DNA of 64,000 nt from Crossiella sp. CA-258035 (GTDB taxonomy: Bacteria; Actinomycetota; Actinomycetes; Mycobacteriales; Pseudonocardiaceae): contig NZ_CP116413.1 of NCBI RefSeq assembly GCF_030064675.1, forward strand, positions 4,124,001 through 4,188,000, read 5' to 3'. The position numbers and the translations under genes were made by a program. Below the pieces are notes generated by a model, which saw nothing but the letters and a program-made list of their open reading frames with translations, ran no database searches and was not told the DNA's origin. Positions 50,266 through 60,465 of this stretch are shown here, in pieces (position 1 is the stretch's first letter; each line of letters begins with the position of its first letter).

Positions 50266-51041
50266 GAGTGCCTCCTGAGCAGGTAGTGGGTCAGGTCGGC
50301 GAGGCGTTCTGCCGCGACGGGGTCGAGGTCCGGGCTGATCGGCCGGCCTTCGACGAACGCGCTGAGCGGCACGCCTGGTGGTTCGTCGATGAGCGCGAGG
50401 ATCGGTGCGATGCCGTCTTCGACGGGTTTCCCGAGCTTCTTGAGCCGCTGGACGTGGGCCAGGGTCACCGGGTCGTACTCGCCGGAGAAGCTCGTGGCCA
50501 CGGCGCCGGGGTTGACCAGCACGTACGGGATCCCGCTGGGTCGTGCGGCGAAGGCCGCGCCGAGCAGGTCGTTGGCCCGGCCTGCCTGCAGTTGGGCGGT
50601 GACGCCGTCGTAGCCCCGCGCCAGCCCGATGTCGTCCCAGTGGATCTCGGGTTTGGGCACGCCGGGGCCGGACACGTTGACGATGACCGGTTTCTGGGCG
50701 CGCTTCAGTGAGTCGGCAAGGCCGTGGCTGAGGAGGAAGCGGCTGAGGTACTCCAACGCGAACGTGTGCTCGAAGCCCTCGTCGGTCTGTCGCCGGGTCG
50801 AGCGGAAATGCCGCGCGCACAACACGAGCGCGTCCACGACCGGGAACGCCGCGGTGATGTCTTCGACGACCTTCCTGTTGTCCGAGACCAGGCTGAGGTC
50901 CGTCGGGATGAAGTCGCGGAAGACCGCGCCCTTGTCATTGTCGCGGCCGAGGACGATGACGGTGTCGCCACGCCCCTGGTAGTGGCGGGCGACGGCCCTG
51001 CCCATGCCATCGGTGCCGCCGGAGACCACGATGGTCTTCAT
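50262..51041 (-). CDS. Short-chain dehydrogenase/reductase (SDR)
   Basis: A 259-residue NAD(P)-binding protein: glycine motif VSGGTDGMGRAVA, NVSG block and a Y-x-x-x-K-like region (RGYDGVTAQLQAG) in which the Lys appears to be missing. SDRs without that Lys can be inactive or bind nucleotide only. Overlaps both neighbours by 4 bases. Confidence 0.75.
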   Translation of the reverse strand: MKTIVVSGGTDGMGRAVARHYQGRGDTVIVLGRDNDKGAVFRDFIPTDLSLVSDNRKVVEDITAAFPVVDALVLCARHFRSTRRQTDEGFEHTFALEYLSRFLLSHGLADSLKRAQKPVIVNVSGPGVPKPEIHWDDIGLARGYDGVTAQLQAGRANDLLGAAFAARPSGIPYVLVNPGAVATSFSGEYDPVTLAHVQRLKKLGKPVEDGIAPILALIDEPPGVPLSAFVEGRPISPDLDPVAAERLADLTHYLLRRHS

Positions 51042-52444
51042 CGGGCGTCTCCCTGCGCGACAAGGACAGTGGCCGGACGGCCGGGTAGCAGCGCGCTCGC
51101 GGCAAGCAGGGCGAGGATCGCGCAGGTCAGGAACCAGTACACGCCGTGGAGGCCCGCCAGCGTGCCGGTCGCGGTTTGCATGGTGAACGCGACGACGGCG
51201 ATCCCGATCGAGCCGCCGAGCTGGTTGAGCATGTAGAGCACCGAACTTCCTTGTGGCACAAGCGGTCCCGGCAACGTGCGGTACAGCGAGCCCATCGCGG
51301 GCGGGCCGACCGAGCCCAGCCCCACGCCGATGGCCAGACCGGCGAGAACCACCCACACCTCGCCGGTTCCTGGCCCGATCCGGGTGAAGGCGAACGCGGA
51401 CAGCGCGGCGAGGACACCGCCGGCCAGCGCGAGGTTCCGGGAGCCGATCCGGTCACTGACACGTCCGGCCAGCGGCGCGGCGACAGCGGCGCCAACGCCC
51501 AGCGGCGCGACGAGTAACCCGGCGACGAGCGCGCCGTGCCCGTGCGTCTGCTGGAAGTACAGCGGAAGCACGACCAGGCTGGCGAACATCGCGAGACCGG
51601 TGAGCGCCATGACGGTCACACTCGCGGCGAAGCCGCCACGAGCGAACAGCCGGAGGTCGACCAGCGGCCGATCGCGACGCAGGGCGTGGACGGCGTAGCC
51701 GGCCAGCAGGGCGACACTGACCGCCAGTGGAAGGAGCACCGGCCAGGCGACGAACTCGGCGCGATCGGCCGCCTGGGACAGCACCAGTAGCAGGCTGGCG
51801 AAGCCGGGACCGAGCAGTGCGACACCGAGGAGGTCAAGACGCGCCCGCGCCCCCTCGGACGGGGGTTCCTCGGGCATCACTCGCCGGGCGAGCATGAGCG
51901 CGAGCACGCCGATCGGCACGCTCAGCAGGAACATCCACCGCCAGCCCAGGCCGGCCAGCACGACGCCGCCGACCACCGGACCCAGCACCGGGCCCAGTGA
52001 GAGGACCGCGGCCATCAGCCCCATCACCCGACCTGCGTGCCGGGGACCGGCGGCACGAGCCAGCAGCGTCAGCACGAGCGGGTCGAGGATGCCCGCCCCG
52101 ACCCCCTGCAGCACGCGGAACACGATCAGGCTCCCCGTGTCCCAGGCCAACCCGCAACCGAGCGAGCCGAGCAGGAACACGCCGAGGCCGGTGAGCCACA
52201 TCCGTTTACCGCCGAAGGAGTCCCCCGCCCAGGCGGTGACCGGAATGGTCACGGTGACCGCCAGCAGGAACCCGGTCGAGACCCAGCCGATCGTGCTGAG
52301 AGAGGCATCGAACTCACTGGCCAACCGGTCGATCCCGACCGCGACCATCGTGCTGTTCAGGATCCCCAGCGCACCGCCGAGCAGGATCACGCCGACCAGC
52401 CGGCGCAGGGCGGGCTCCAGCCGGTCATCTTCTATAAGACTCAT
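51038..52444 (-). CDS. MFS drug exporter (DHA2/EmrB type)
   Basis: A 468-residue, 14-helix antiporter. Motif A appears as AGDSFGGKRMWLTGLGVFLLGSL and motif C as LGPVLGPVVGGVVLAGLGWRWMF. Such pumps export drugs or toxic metabolites. Divergent from a TetR gene, with the operator between them. First gene of the three-gene operon. Confidence 0.85.
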   Translation of the reverse strand: MSLIEDDRLEPALRRLVGVILLGGALGILNSTMVAVGIDRLASEFDASLSTIGWVSTGFLLAVTVTIPVTAWAGDSFGGKRMWLTGLGVFLLGSLGCGLAWDTGSLIVFRVLQGVGAGILDPLVLTLLARAAGPRHAGRVMGLMAAVLSLGPVLGPVVGGVVLAGLGWRWMFLLSVPIGVLALMLARRVMPEEPPSEGARARLDLLGVALLGPGFASLLLVLSQAADRAEFVAWPVLLPLAVSVALLAGYAVHALRRDRPLVDLRLFARGGFAASVTVMALTGLAMFASLVVLPLYFQQTHGHGALVAGLLVAPLGVGAAVAAPLAGRVSDRIGSRNLALAGGVLAALSAFAFTRIGPGTGEVWVVLAGLAIGVGLGSVGPPAMGSLYRTLPGPLVPQGSSVLYMLNQLGGSIGIAVVAFTMQTATGTLAGLHGVYWFLTCAILALLAASALLPGRPATVLVAQGDAR

Positions 52445-52458
52445 GATACTGTTCTACC

Positions 52459-52472
52459 AGACTCACGAGTCT
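52459..52472. promoter_or_regulatory. TetR operator (AGACTCACGAGTCT)
   Basis: A 14-bp palindrome in the gap between the exporter and TetR genes. A further half-site AGACTCATGA lies just to its left. The TetR gene itself has a -10 box TATGCT (52492-52497) six bases before its ATG, so it is leaderless and self-repressed from this site. Confidence 0.65.
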
Positions 52473-52503
52473 AGTTTCATAGTCGGCCCGGTATGCTCAG
52501 GTC

Positions 52504-53142
52504 ATGAGTGGAGCTGTCGCGGCACGGGGGCGGATCGACAAGCGTCAGGCGATCCTGGACGCCGCGTTCACCGTCTTCGCGCGGGAGGGGTACGCCCAGG
52601 CAGGCGTGGACGTGATCGCGGCCGAGGCCGGCGTGGCCAAGGCCACCGTGTACAGCCACTTCCGCGACAAGGAGAACCTGCTCCGCCAGGCCATCGCCGC
52701 CTCGGCCGACCAGGCGCTGGCCGCCAACCTGGCCGCGGTCGACCAGCTCACCGACCGCGGCGACGACCTCCGCGCCACCCTGGAGAGCGTCGGCCTGCAC
52801 CTGCTCCAGTGCTACTGCGACGACATGTCGTGGGCACTGCGCCGACTGCTCTCGGCGGAGATCAACCAGTTCCCCGACCTGCTCGACATCGTCCACACCC
52901 ACACGGCCGACCGCGTCACCGAAGCCCTGGCCGACCGGCTCGCTCGCCTCACCGTCACCGGCCGCCTCCGCACACCGGACCCACTGCTGGCGGCCGAGCA
53001 GTTCATCGCCCTGCTGTCCGGCCCGATCGACAAGCGAGCCCGCCTCGGCACCCGCCGCGTCCCCACCACCGAGCTGCGCGCCGTGGCGCAGGCCGCCGTC
53101 CACACCTTCCTGCAGGCGTTCGGTTCGACGGGATCGAGTTGA
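52504..53142 (+). CDS. TetR-family transcriptional regulator
   Basis: A 212-residue repressor: N-terminal helix-turn-helix (RIDKRQAILDAAFTVFAREGYAQAGVDVIAAEAGVAKATVYSHFRDKENLLRQAI) and a helical ligand-binding domain. It should repress the exporter/SDR/SGNH operon by binding the palindrome at 52459-52472. Confidence 0.9.
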   Translation: MSGAVAARGRIDKRQAILDAAFTVFAREGYAQAGVDVIAAEAGVAKATVYSHFRDKENLLRQAIAASADQALAANLAAVDQLTDRGDDLRATLESVGLHLLQCYCDDMSWALRRLLSAEINQFPDLLDIVHTHTADRVTEALADRLARLTVTGRLRTPDPLLAAEQFIALLSGPIDKRARLGTRRVPTTELRAVAQAAVHTFLQAFGSTGSS

Positions 53143-53228
53143 CCACCCGCGTCAGGTCCTCGTCGGTGAGCAGTGGGAATGGGGCGCGTTGGGGACCGGT
53201 CCCGGGTGGGGTTTCTAGGGTGCGGGGG

Positions 53229-53474
53229 GTGAGGCGGATGGCGGAGCGGGTGCCCGAGGGCCGGTGGACGGCGGGGCGGGTTGTGGCGTGGGTGGTCGGT
53301 GGGGTGATCACCCTGGCGGCGGGGACCGTGGTGGTGGGGCTGGTCCTGCGGTGGCTGTTGCCGGGCGTGTTCGGGCCCGGGGTGGAGCCGACGTGGCCGC
53401 ACGGGGTGGGTTTTGGGCTCACCGCGATCTACCTGGCGTGGCTGGTGGCCAGGGCGGTGCGGCGCGGGGGTTAG
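53229..53474 (+). CDS. Small two-helix membrane protein
   Basis: An 81-residue protein with two transmembrane helices (about 16-40 and 58-75) joined by a PGVFGPGVEPTWPHG loop. A -10 box TAGGGT at 53216-53221 suggests a leaderless transcript from the GTG at 53229; ATG 53238 is possible. Its 3' end overlaps the exonuclease gene's 3' end by 4 bases. Function unknown. Confidence 0.65.
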   Translation: MRRMAERVPEGRWTAGRVVAWVVGGVITLAAGTVVVGLVLRWLLPGVFGPGVEPTWPHGVGFGLTAIYLAWLVARAVRRGG

Positions 53475-54022
53475 CCGGGCCAGTTGCCGCGTTCGGCCAG
53501 CAGGAGGACCAGGGCGGCGATGTTCCACGAGTCGTCGTCGCCGCGGTGGTGCCTGCCCTCCAGTGGGAGGCCGGCGATCTTGAGGGCTTGTGCCATGCCT
53601 ACTGGTCTGCGCAGGTTGAACGCAGTGGCGAAGGTGGTTTTCGCGTTGGTGTGGCTGGAACCGAACGGGTAGGGCGTGGTGGTGCACTGGCGCTGGAACT
53701 GTTTGCGGTCGTAGTCGCCCCAACTGGTCCAGCTCCGGTCGCCCGCCTCGTGTTCGGCGGTGAGCTGGGCGCAGGCTTCGGGGAAGGTGACGCCGGTGTC
53801 CACTTCGGACTGGGTGAGGCCGGTCAGCTCGGTGCAGAACTCGCTGACCGTGGACTGCTGGGGGCGGACCAGGATGCGGTGTTTGGCGAGGCGGGTTCTG
53901 GTGGTCAGGTCGACGACCGTCAGGCCGATCTCGATGATTTCGCTGACCTGGCCCGGGGGTGGGGCGCTGGGCCAGCAGGTGGCTTCGACGTCGATGACGT
54001 TCAGCAGGTGGGACCCCCTCAT
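53471..54022 (-). CDS. DEDDh-family 3'-5' exonuclease
   Basis: A 183-residue exonuclease of the ERI-1/DnaQ-like type. Catalytic residues: D-x-E in VIDVEATCW, Asp in SWGDYDRKQF and the H-x4-D in HRGDDDSWNIA. The active-site layout is complete. RNA or DNA substrate cannot be told. Confidence 0.8.
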   Translation of the reverse strand: MRGSHLLNVIDVEATCWPSAPPPGQVSEIIEIGLTVVDLTTRTRLAKHRILVRPQQSTVSEFCTELTGLTQSEVDTGVTFPEACAQLTAEHEAGDRSWTSWGDYDRKQFQRQCTTTPYPFGSSHTNAKTTFATAFNLRRPVGMAQALKIAGLPLEGRHHRGDDDSWNIAALVLLLAERGNWPG

Positions 54023-54088
54023 GGGGGCAGGCTAGCGAGTGGGTGCTGTCCGGAACCAGTCAAATACCGGCCGACATCGTTGACGGGG

Positions 54089-54214
54089 CGCGGGCTGCGG
54101 TTGATAGCTCCGATCGCCAGCGCGCTGTTCGACGCGCCCGAGGGCCGGACCATCGCCAGCGTCACCCTGCCCGGCAACGAACAGCTGCACCTGTTCGCGA
54201 TCGGCACCGGCTGA
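54089..54214 (+). pseudogene. 3' remnant of a secreted-enzyme gene
   Basis: Reads IASALFDAPEGRTIASV then TLPGNEQLHLFAIGTG and stop, with strong coding codon bias but no start or upstream part. The wording resembles the last strand of a beta-sandwich in secreted enzymes. Probably the leftover end of a deleted gene. Confidence 0.45.
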
Positions 54215-54277
54215 ACCAGAACCGACTGTTCAACCAAACGTTGCGGGCGGTGCACCTTGTCCTGACAGGGTCCGGGC

Positions 54278-55273
54278 ATGGATCGTAGATCGTTTTTGCT
54301 CGCCTCCGCCGTGGCCGTGGGCGCCACCACCGCAAGTACACCCACGGCCACGGCCGGTGTCGAACCGCTCACCCGGTTCAACGTGATCAGCGACATCCAG
54401 GGCGACCTGGCCGACTTCGGCACCGCGCTGGCGGACATGCGCCGGACCAACCCGCGCAGCGCCGGGCTGGCGGTGGCCGGGGACATCACCCCGCGCGGTT
54501 ACGACTTCGAGTACGCCCAGGTCCAGGCCGAACTGGCCAAGCACAGCCATCCCGGCATTGCCTGGGCGATCGGCAACCACGAGTTCTACGTGCCCAAGTG
54601 GCGCGATCCGCAGACCCTGGCCCAGGACACCTGGCCCAACGGCACCACCGAGGACTCGCTGTTCCGCAGCTTCTACCACTTCGCCAAGCGCAACACCGTC
54701 TACAGCGAGCACCTCTTCGGCGGCATCCCGGTGCTGTGCATCGGCACCGAGAAGTACATGCACTACCACGACAAGGCGCTCTGGGACGAGGTGTGGCTGA
54801 GCGAGGAGCAGTTCACCTGGCTGGAGCGGCGGCTCGCGCACTGGGCGCGCTGGCGCAAGCCGGTCATGGTGATCACCCACCATCCGCTGCCGAACACCGT
54901 CTCAGGCACCCGCAACAAGCTCTACCTGCGCGACTACCTCCAGGCCGACCGGCTGCTGAACCTGTTGGGGCGCTACAAAGACGTGTTCCTGTTCTCCGGG
55001 CACACGCACTGGAACCTGGACCTCTCCGACTGGTTCGTCCGCCGCGTGGTCCCCGGCACGGCCAACCCCGAGGGTTTTCCGGTGATCAACACCGGTGCGA
55101 TCCAGACCGGGTGGACCGACAACGGTCAGGGCGGCGAGGTGACCGTGCCCGGCAAGTTCAACCAGGGTCTCCAGGTGGAGGTCTTCCTGGACCGGGTGGT
55201 GATCCGGGCCCGTGACTTCGCCGCAGGGGCCTGGCTGAAGCAGGTCACGGTGCCGCTGCACTCCTGGCTGTGA
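54278..55273 (+). CDS. Tat-exported metallophosphoesterase
   Basis: A 331-residue calcineurin-like phosphoesterase with a twin-arginine signal (MDRRSFLLA). The metal motifs ISDIQGD, AGDIT, GNHE, THHPLPN and FSGHTHW are all present. It would hydrolyse phosphate mono- or diesters outside the membrane. Its 3' end overlaps dnaE by 29 bases tail to tail. Confidence 0.85.
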   Translation: MDRRSFLLASAVAVGATTASTPTATAGVEPLTRFNVISDIQGDLADFGTALADMRRTNPRSAGLAVAGDITPRGYDFEYAQVQAELAKHSHPGIAWAIGNHEFYVPKWRDPQTLAQDTWPNGTTEDSLFRSFYHFAKRNTVYSEHLFGGIPVLCIGTEKYMHYHDKALWDEVWLSEEQFTWLERRLAHWARWRKPVMVITHHPLPNTVSGTRNKLYLRDYLQADRLLNLLGRYKDVFLFSGHTHWNLDLSDWFVRRVVPGTANPEGFPVINTGAIQTGWTDNGQGGEVTVPGKFNQGLQVEVFLDRVVIRARDFAAGAWLKQVTVPLHSWL

Positions 55274-58200
55274 CGAAGCCCGGCAACGCCTTCAGCTCGC
55301 CGAGCAGCATGGCGGTCACCGCGACCGGGTAGTCGTCGAGGGCGAACCGGTGCGGTCCGATGTGGACCTGCACCGGGGTGTCGCCCTTGTGCGCCAACAG
55401 GGTCTGCTTCAGTTCCAGCACGATCGACTCGGTGACCCGCTCCTGCACTGCCCTCAGTACCAGCGGTTCCGTGCTGGGGGCGGTGAGGTCGAGCGGGACC
55501 AGGTCGCCGCCGAAGACCGACATCCGGTCCTCCCGCCAGTTGACCCGGCCCTTGACCAGCACCGCGTTGTCCTCCACCAAAGCGGACGCGAACAACGCGT
55601 AGGCCTTGGGGAAGAACAGCACCTCCAGCGCGGCGTCCATGTCGGCGATGGTGCAGATCGCCCACGGCTCGCCCTTCTTGTTGACCCGCCGCTCCAGCGC
55701 GGTGATCAGCCCGGCCAGCTGAACTTCGCCCTCGCGCGGCGGGTTGTCCAGGATCGCCGCGATCGGCAGCCGGGCGTGCCTGCGCAGGATCGGCTCCGCG
55801 CCGTCCAGCGGGTGCGCCGAGACGTAGAGGCCGAGCATCTCCCGCTCATAGGACAGGAGTTGCTTGCGCGGCCACTCCTGCGCGCTGAACCGCAGGTGTG
55901 CCAACGGGGAGGAGGTGGCGGGCTGTTCCGGACTGGGGCCGAAGAGGTCGAACTGGCCCAGCGCCTCCTGCCGCTTCAACGGGACCACCGCGTCCACCGC
56001 CTCCTCGTGCACCTGGCACACCGCCAGCCTGGTGTGGCCCAGCGCGTCGAAGGCGCCGGCCTTGGCCAGCGACTCCAGCACCCGCTTCTGGCACACCACC
56101 AGCTCGGACTTGGCCAGGAAGTCCGGGAAGGACTCGTACTTCCCCTTCGCCGCACGGGTTCGGATGATCGACTCGACCACGTTCGCGCCGACGTTGCGCA
56201 CCGCGCCCAGCCCGAACCGGATCGCCTCGTCCACCGCGGCGAAGCGCACCTCCGAGGAGTTCACCTCCGGCGGCAGCACCCGGATGCCCAGCCTGCGGCA
56301 CTCGGAGAGGTAGATCGCGGACTTGTCCTTGTTGTCGCCCACCGAGGTCAGCAGCGCAGCCATGTACTCCGCCGGGTAGTTCGCCTTCAGGTAGGCCGTC
56401 CAGTAGCCGACCAGCGCGTACCCGGCCGCGTGCGACTTGTTGAAGGCGTAGCCGGCGAACGGCAGGATGGTGTCCCACAGCGCCCGCACCGCCTCGGCGG
56501 AGAAACCGTTGCCGCGCATGCCCTTCTCGAAGCCCTCGAACTCCTGTTCCAGCACCTCTTTCTTCTTCTTGCCCATGGCCCTGCGCAGCACGTCGGCCCG
56601 GCCCATGGAGTACCCGGCGACCTGTTGCGCGATCTGCATGATCTGTTCCTGGTAGACCACCAGGCCGTGCGTCTCGGCCAGGATCTCGCGCAGCGGCTCG
56701 GCCAGCTCGGGGTGGATCGGGGTGACCGGCTGGCGGCCGTTCTTGCGGTCGGCGTAGTTGTTGTGCGTGTTCATCGCCATCGGGCCCGGCCGGTACAGCG
56801 CGTTGACCGCGATGATGTCGGCGAACTCGGTGGGTCGCATGCGGCGCAACAACTCCCGCATCGCGCCGCCGTCGAGCTGGAACACGCCGAGGCTGTCCCC
56901 GCGCCCGAGCAGCTGGTAGGCCGCGGGATCCTCGACCCCGAGGAGGTCCAGGTCGATCTCCTCGCCGCGGTTGGCCCGGATGTTGTCGATGGCGTCACCG
57001 ATCACGGTCAGGTTGCGCAGGCCGAGGAAGTCCATCTTCAGCAGGCCGATGGCCTCGCAGGAGGGGTAGTCCCAGCCGGTGACCACCGAGCCGTCCTCCC
57101 GCTGCCACAACGGGATCGTCGACAACAGCGGCTCGCTGGACATGATCACCGCGCAGGCGTGCACGCCCGCGTTGCGGATCAGGCCCTCCAGGCCGCGGGC
57201 GGTGGCGAAGATCTGCCGGCTCTCGGGGTCGGAGTCCAGCAGGGCGCGCACCTCGGCCGCCTCGCCGTGCCGCTCGTGCGCCGGGTCCACGATGCCGGAC
57301 AGAGGAATGTCCTTGGCCGCCACCGGTGGCGGCAGTGCCTTGGCGATCCGGTCCGCGATGGCGTACCCGGGTTGTCCGAAGTGGACCCTGGCCGCGTCCT
57401 TGATCGCCGCCTTGGTCTTGATGGTGCCGAAGGTGATCACCTGCGCCACCCGGTCCGCGCCGTACTTCTCGGTGGCGTAGCGGATCATCTCGCCGCGGCG
57501 GCGGTCGTCGAAGTCGATGTCGATGTCCGGCATGGACACCCGCTCCGGGTTGAGGAACCGCTCGAACAGCAGGCCCAGCCGGATCGGGTCCAGGTTGGTG
57601 ATGCCCAGCGCGTAGGCCACCAGCGAGCCCGCGGCCGAACCACGGCCGGGGCCGACCCGGATGCCGATCTCCCTGGCGTGCTCGATCAGGTCCGCGGTGA
57701 CCAGGAAGTAGGAGGGGAAACCCTTCTGCGCGATGACCGCCAGCTCGAACTCGGCGCGCGGCTCATAACCGTCCGGTATGCCCTCGGGGAACCGGCGGCG
57801 CAGTCCGGCCAGCACCTGGTGGTGCAGCCAGCTCGCCTCGGTGTGGCCGTCGGGGACGGTGAAGCGGGGCATCCGGTCGCGGTGGGCGTAGACCTCGTCG
57901 TAGGGCTGGACACGCTCGGCGATCAGCAGGGTCGAGTCGCAGGCGCCGGGGACCTCGGTGTCCCAGTAGGCGCGCATCTCCTGGGCCGACTTGAGGTAGT
58001 AGCCGTCGCCGTCGAAGGCGAACCGGTTGGGGTCGTTGAGGGTCTTGCCGGACTGCACGCACAGCAGCGCCGCGTGCGCCTCCGCCTGGTCTCTGGTGAC
58101 GTAGTGCGAGTCGTTGGTGGCCAACGGTTCCAGGCCCAGGCGGCGGCCGATGTCGAGCAGGCCCTCGCGCACCGAACGCTCGATGGTCAGGCCGTGGTCC

Positions 58201-58766
58201 ATCAGCTCCAGGAAGAAGCTGTCCGGCCCGAAGATGTCCCGGTGGTCCGCGGCCGCCCGCAGCGCCTCGGCGGGCTGGCCAAGGCGCAGCCGGGTCTGCA
58301 CCTCGCCGGAGGGACAGCCGGTGGTGGCGATGATGCCCTCGGCGTGCTCCGCGATCAGCTCGCGGTCCATCCGGGGCTTGCGGTAGTAGCCCTCCATCGA
58401 GGCCAGCGAGGACAGCCGGAACAGGTTGCGCAGGCCGGTGGCGTTCTCCGCCAGCATGGTCAGGTGGGTGTAGGCGCCCGCGCCGGAGATGTCGTCGCCG
58501 CGCTGGCCCGGATCGCCCCAGAACACCGGCTTCTTGTGCGCGCGGCTGCCCGGTGCCACGTACGCCTCGATGCCGATGATCGGCTTGAGCCCGGTCCTGA
58601 CCGCCTGCCGGTAGAACTCGTCCGCGCCGTACATGTTGCCGTGGTCGGTCATGCCGACCGCGGACATGCCCAGCCGCTTCGCCTCGGCGAACAGCGGCGC
58701 GATCTTGGCCGCGCCGTCGAGCATGGAGTACTCGGTGTGCACGTGCAGGTGTGTGAACGACCCCAT
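55245..58766 (-). CDS. dnaE: DNA polymerase III alpha subunit
   Basis: A complete 1173-residue replicative polymerase. N-terminal PHP domain ([18 protein letters not shown]), catalytic core with PDIDIDFDD (about residue 410) and later Asp, the helix-hairpin-helix region, an OB fold ([30 protein letters not shown], about 1005-1035) and a C-terminal tail. Length fits actinobacterial DnaE1. The start is the ATG after AGGAGG, just before the conserved [12 protein letters not shown]. The neighbours (phosphoesterase, LysR) are not those usual for the main dnaE1, so this might be a second copy. Confidence 0.9.
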   Translation of the reverse strand: MGSFTHLHVHTEYSMLDGAAKIAPLFAEAKRLGMSAVGMTDHGNMYGADEFYRQAVRTGLKPIIGIEAYVAPGSRAHKKPVFWGDPGQRGDDISGAGAYTHLTMLAENATGLRNLFRLSSLASMEGYYRKPRMDRELIAEHAEGIIATTGCPSGEVQTRLRLGQPAEALRAAADHRDIFGPDSFFLELMDHGLTIERSVREGLLDIGRRLGLEPLATNDSHYVTRDQAEAHAALLCVQSGKTLNDPNRFAFDGDGYYLKSAQEMRAYWDTEVPGACDSTLLIAERVQPYDEVYAHRDRMPRFTVPDGHTEASWLHHQVLAGLRRRFPEGIPDGYEPRAEFELAVIAQKGFPSYFLVTADLIEHAREIGIRVGPGRGSAAGSLVAYALGITNLDPIRLGLLFERFLNPERVSMPDIDIDFDDRRRGEMIRYATEKYGADRVAQVITFGTIKTKAAIKDAARVHFGQPGYAIADRIAKALPPPVAAKDIPLSGIVDPAHERHGEAAEVRALLDSDPESRQIFATARGLEGLIRNAGVHACAVIMSSEPLLSTIPLWQREDGSVVTGWDYPSCEAIGLLKMDFLGLRNLTVIGDAIDNIRANRGEEIDLDLLGVEDPAAYQLLGRGDSLGVFQLDGGAMRELLRRMRPTEFADIIAVNALYRPGPMAMNTHNNYADRKNGRQPVTPIHPELAEPLREILAETHGLVVYQEQIMQIAQQVAGYSMGRADVLRRAMGKKKKEVLEQEFEGFEKGMRGNGFSAEAVRALWDTILPFAGYAFNKSHAAGYALVGYWTAYLKANYPAEYMAALLTSVGDNKDKSAIYLSECRRLGIRVLPPEVNSSEVRFAAVDEAIRFGLGAVRNVGANVVESIIRTRAAKGKYESFPDFLAKSELVVCQKRVLESLAKAGAFDALGHTRLAVCQVHEEAVDAVVPLKRQEALGQFDLFGPSPEQPATSSPLAHLRFSAQEWPRKQLLSYEREMLGLYVSAHPLDGAEPILRRHARLPIAAILDNPPREGEVQLAGLITALERRVNKKGEPWAICTIADMDAALEVLFFPKAYALFASALVEDNAVLVKGRVNWREDRMSVFGGDLVPLDLTAPSTEPLVLRAVQERVTESIVLELKQTLLAHKGDTPVQVHIGPHRFALDDYPVAVTAMLLGELKALPGFVTARSAAAP

Positions 58767-58835
58767 CCGCCACTCCTCCTGGTTGTACTGTCGTGCCGGG
58801 CGGAGTGCATTGGACGGGACCTGGCAAGGGAACGT

Positions 58836-58875
58836 CCAACAACCGACACGGCCCGTGGACAACCTGTCGTTGTGG
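58836..58875. promoter_or_regulatory. Possible LysR binding site
   Basis: Imperfect inverted arms CCAACAACCGACA and TGTCGTTGTGG in the gap between dnaE and the LysR gene. LysR proteins often bind in such a divergent gap; the arms are imperfect. Confidence 0.35.
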
Positions 58876-58885
58876 AAGGAGCAGG

Positions 58886-59821
58886 GTGGACCTGGATCTG
58901 GGCGCGGTGCGGGCCTTCGTCGCCGTCGCCGACGAGCAGCACTTCGGCGCGGCCGCCGACCAGCTGGGGCTGACCCAGCAGGGCGTGTCCAAGCGGATCG
59001 CCAAGCTGGAGTCCGGACTCGGCGCGGAGCTGGTCAGCCGCGGCCGTACCGGCACGGGCCTGACCGAGGACGGCCGGGCCTTCCTGCCGCACGCCAGGGC
59101 GCTGCTCGCGCTGGCCGACCAGGCGGTCGGGTCGCTGCGCGCGCGGGACCGGCCGCTGCGGGTGGACGTGCTGGCCACCAGGGTCTGCCCGACCGAGCTG
59201 ATCAGGTCCTTCCACGAGGCCAACCAGGACGCCAAGATCGACATCGTCTCGTCCAAGGGGCTGCGCACGGTGCGGTCCGGGCTGCTCAGCGGCGCGGTCG
59301 ACGTGGGCTTCGCCAGGGTGTTCGGCCGCCTGGAACCCGGTATCGAGCACATCCCGGCCTACCTGGAGCCGCACCACCTGCTGGCCGGGCGCAAACACCG
59401 GCTGGCCGGTCGGCGGCGGGTCCGGCCGGACGAGCTGGCCGACTCGATCGCCTGGATGCCCGGCAACGAGCCGGGCAGCGAGTGGGCCGACCTCTACGCC
59501 GACTTCCGCCGCGACTTCGGGCTGACCATCAGCACCACGGGACCGAACTTCGGCTTCGACCACATGCTGGACCAGATCGCCGCCTCCGAGGACCGGTTCA
59601 CCTTCGGCGGGGAGAAGATGCGGGTGCCCTGGCATCCCGGCATCGCGCGCATCCCGCTGGTCGACCCGGTGCCGCTGTACCCGTGGTCCATGCTGTGGCT
59701 GCGCGGCAACCGGCATCCGTTGCTGCCCAGGCTCATCGAGCACATCCGGGCCGGGTACACCCCGTTCGACCCGGACCGGCAGTGGCTGCCTGCCGCGGAC
59801 CGGCCGCTGTTCGCCTCATGA
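58886..59821 (+). CDS. LysR-family transcriptional regulator
   Basis: A 311-residue regulator: N-terminal winged helix ([49 protein letters not shown]) and a periplasmic-binding-type effector domain. GTG start after GGAAGGAG. Divergent from dnaE, but its targets are probably elsewhere or itself. Confidence 0.85.
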   Translation: MDLDLGAVRAFVAVADEQHFGAAADQLGLTQQGVSKRIAKLESGLGAELVSRGRTGTGLTEDGRAFLPHARALLALADQAVGSLRARDRPLRVDVLATRVCPTELIRSFHEANQDAKIDIVSSKGLRTVRSGLLSGAVDVGFARVFGRLEPGIEHIPAYLEPHHLLAGRKHRLAGRRRVRPDELADSIAWMPGNEPGSEWADLYADFRRDFGLTISTTGPNFGFDHMLDQIAASEDRFTFGGEKMRVPWHPGIARIPLVDPVPLYPWSMLWLRGNRHPLLPRLIEHIRAGYTPFDPDRQWLPAADRPLFAS

Positions 59822-59878
59822 AGGCTTGCTCATCTGGGACTCATGCTGGCGCCAGGTCGCGCGGCGAAGCTGGGTGCC

Positions 59879-60415
59879 ATGACGAACCAACACCGTGCCA
59901 AGTTCCTGATCGCGACCGCCGGCGTGCTGGGGGTCCTGCTCAGCGGGTGCGCGGGCGGCGCGGGCGCCGCTCCGGGCGCCGCGCCACTGCCGAACGGCAT
60001 CGCGGCCCCGGGTTCCGGCGCCGCGCAGCCCGGCAACCAACCGAACCAGCCCGCTCCGGTGTCCTTCCCCAGCACCGAGATCGACGCTGACGACCAGCGC
60101 GGCGACGGCGTCAAGGTGTTGATCGAGGAGGCCGAGCTGCCCAAGGCCGGGCACGTCGCCGTCTACGACCAGTCCGGCAAGCTGCTCGGCTCCGCGCCGG
60201 TGCCGCAGGGCGCGCACCGCGACCTCGCGGTCACCCTGAACCCGGCGCTGGGCCAGGGCACCCACTCGCTGCGTGCCGTGCTGACCACCGACGACGGCGA
60301 CGGCAAGTTCGACGCCACCAAGGACGCGCCGGTCCGCGAGTACGACGACGACCAGGACGACGACGACCACGACGACGAGCTGGAGGACGACGGTTTCCGT
60401 TACACCGTCGCCTGA
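59879..60415 (+). CDS. DUF7282-like lipoprotein with acidic tail
   Basis: A 178-residue exported lipoprotein (lipobox L-L-S-G-C). After a Gly/Pro/Ala-rich linker, a beta domain (about 80-155: VKVLIEEAELPKAGHVAVYDQSGKLLGSA...AVTLNPALGQGTHSLRAVLTTDDGDGKFD) matches the DUF7282 pattern. A run of Asp/Glu (YDDDQDDDDHDDELEDD) closes it and could bind calcium. The domain is best known from archaeal surface proteins. Confidence 0.7.
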   Translation: MTNQHRAKFLIATAGVLGVLLSGCAGGAGAAPGAAPLPNGIAAPGSGAAQPGNQPNQPAPVSFPSTEIDADDQRGDGVKVLIEEAELPKAGHVAVYDQSGKLLGSAPVPQGAHRDLAVTLNPALGQGTHSLRAVLTTDDGDGKFDATKDAPVREYDDDQDDDDHDDELEDDGFRYTVA

Positions 60416-60434
60416 TCCACCGCGGGATGAGGAC

Positions 60435-60457
60435 GGGGCGCCCGAGCCGGGCGCCCC
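60435..60457. terminator. Bidirectional hairpin terminator
   Basis: Arms GGGGCGCCC and GGGCGCCCC around GAGCC, between two genes that converge here; GTT follows on the plus side. Confidence 0.7.
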
Positions 60458-60465
60458 GTTCGCGC

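Noticed and set aside
53143-53228. Minus-strand stretch reading PLLTDEDLTRVV
   Set aside because: Too short and overlapping the TetR end; no start and no recognisable family.
58840-58850. GACACGGCC near dnaE as a third copy of the palindromic element
   Set aside because: Only the 9-base end matches; no second arm or core is present.
55350-58973. 1207-codon plus-strand frame
   Set aside because: Antisense of dnaE, which is conserved over its full length.
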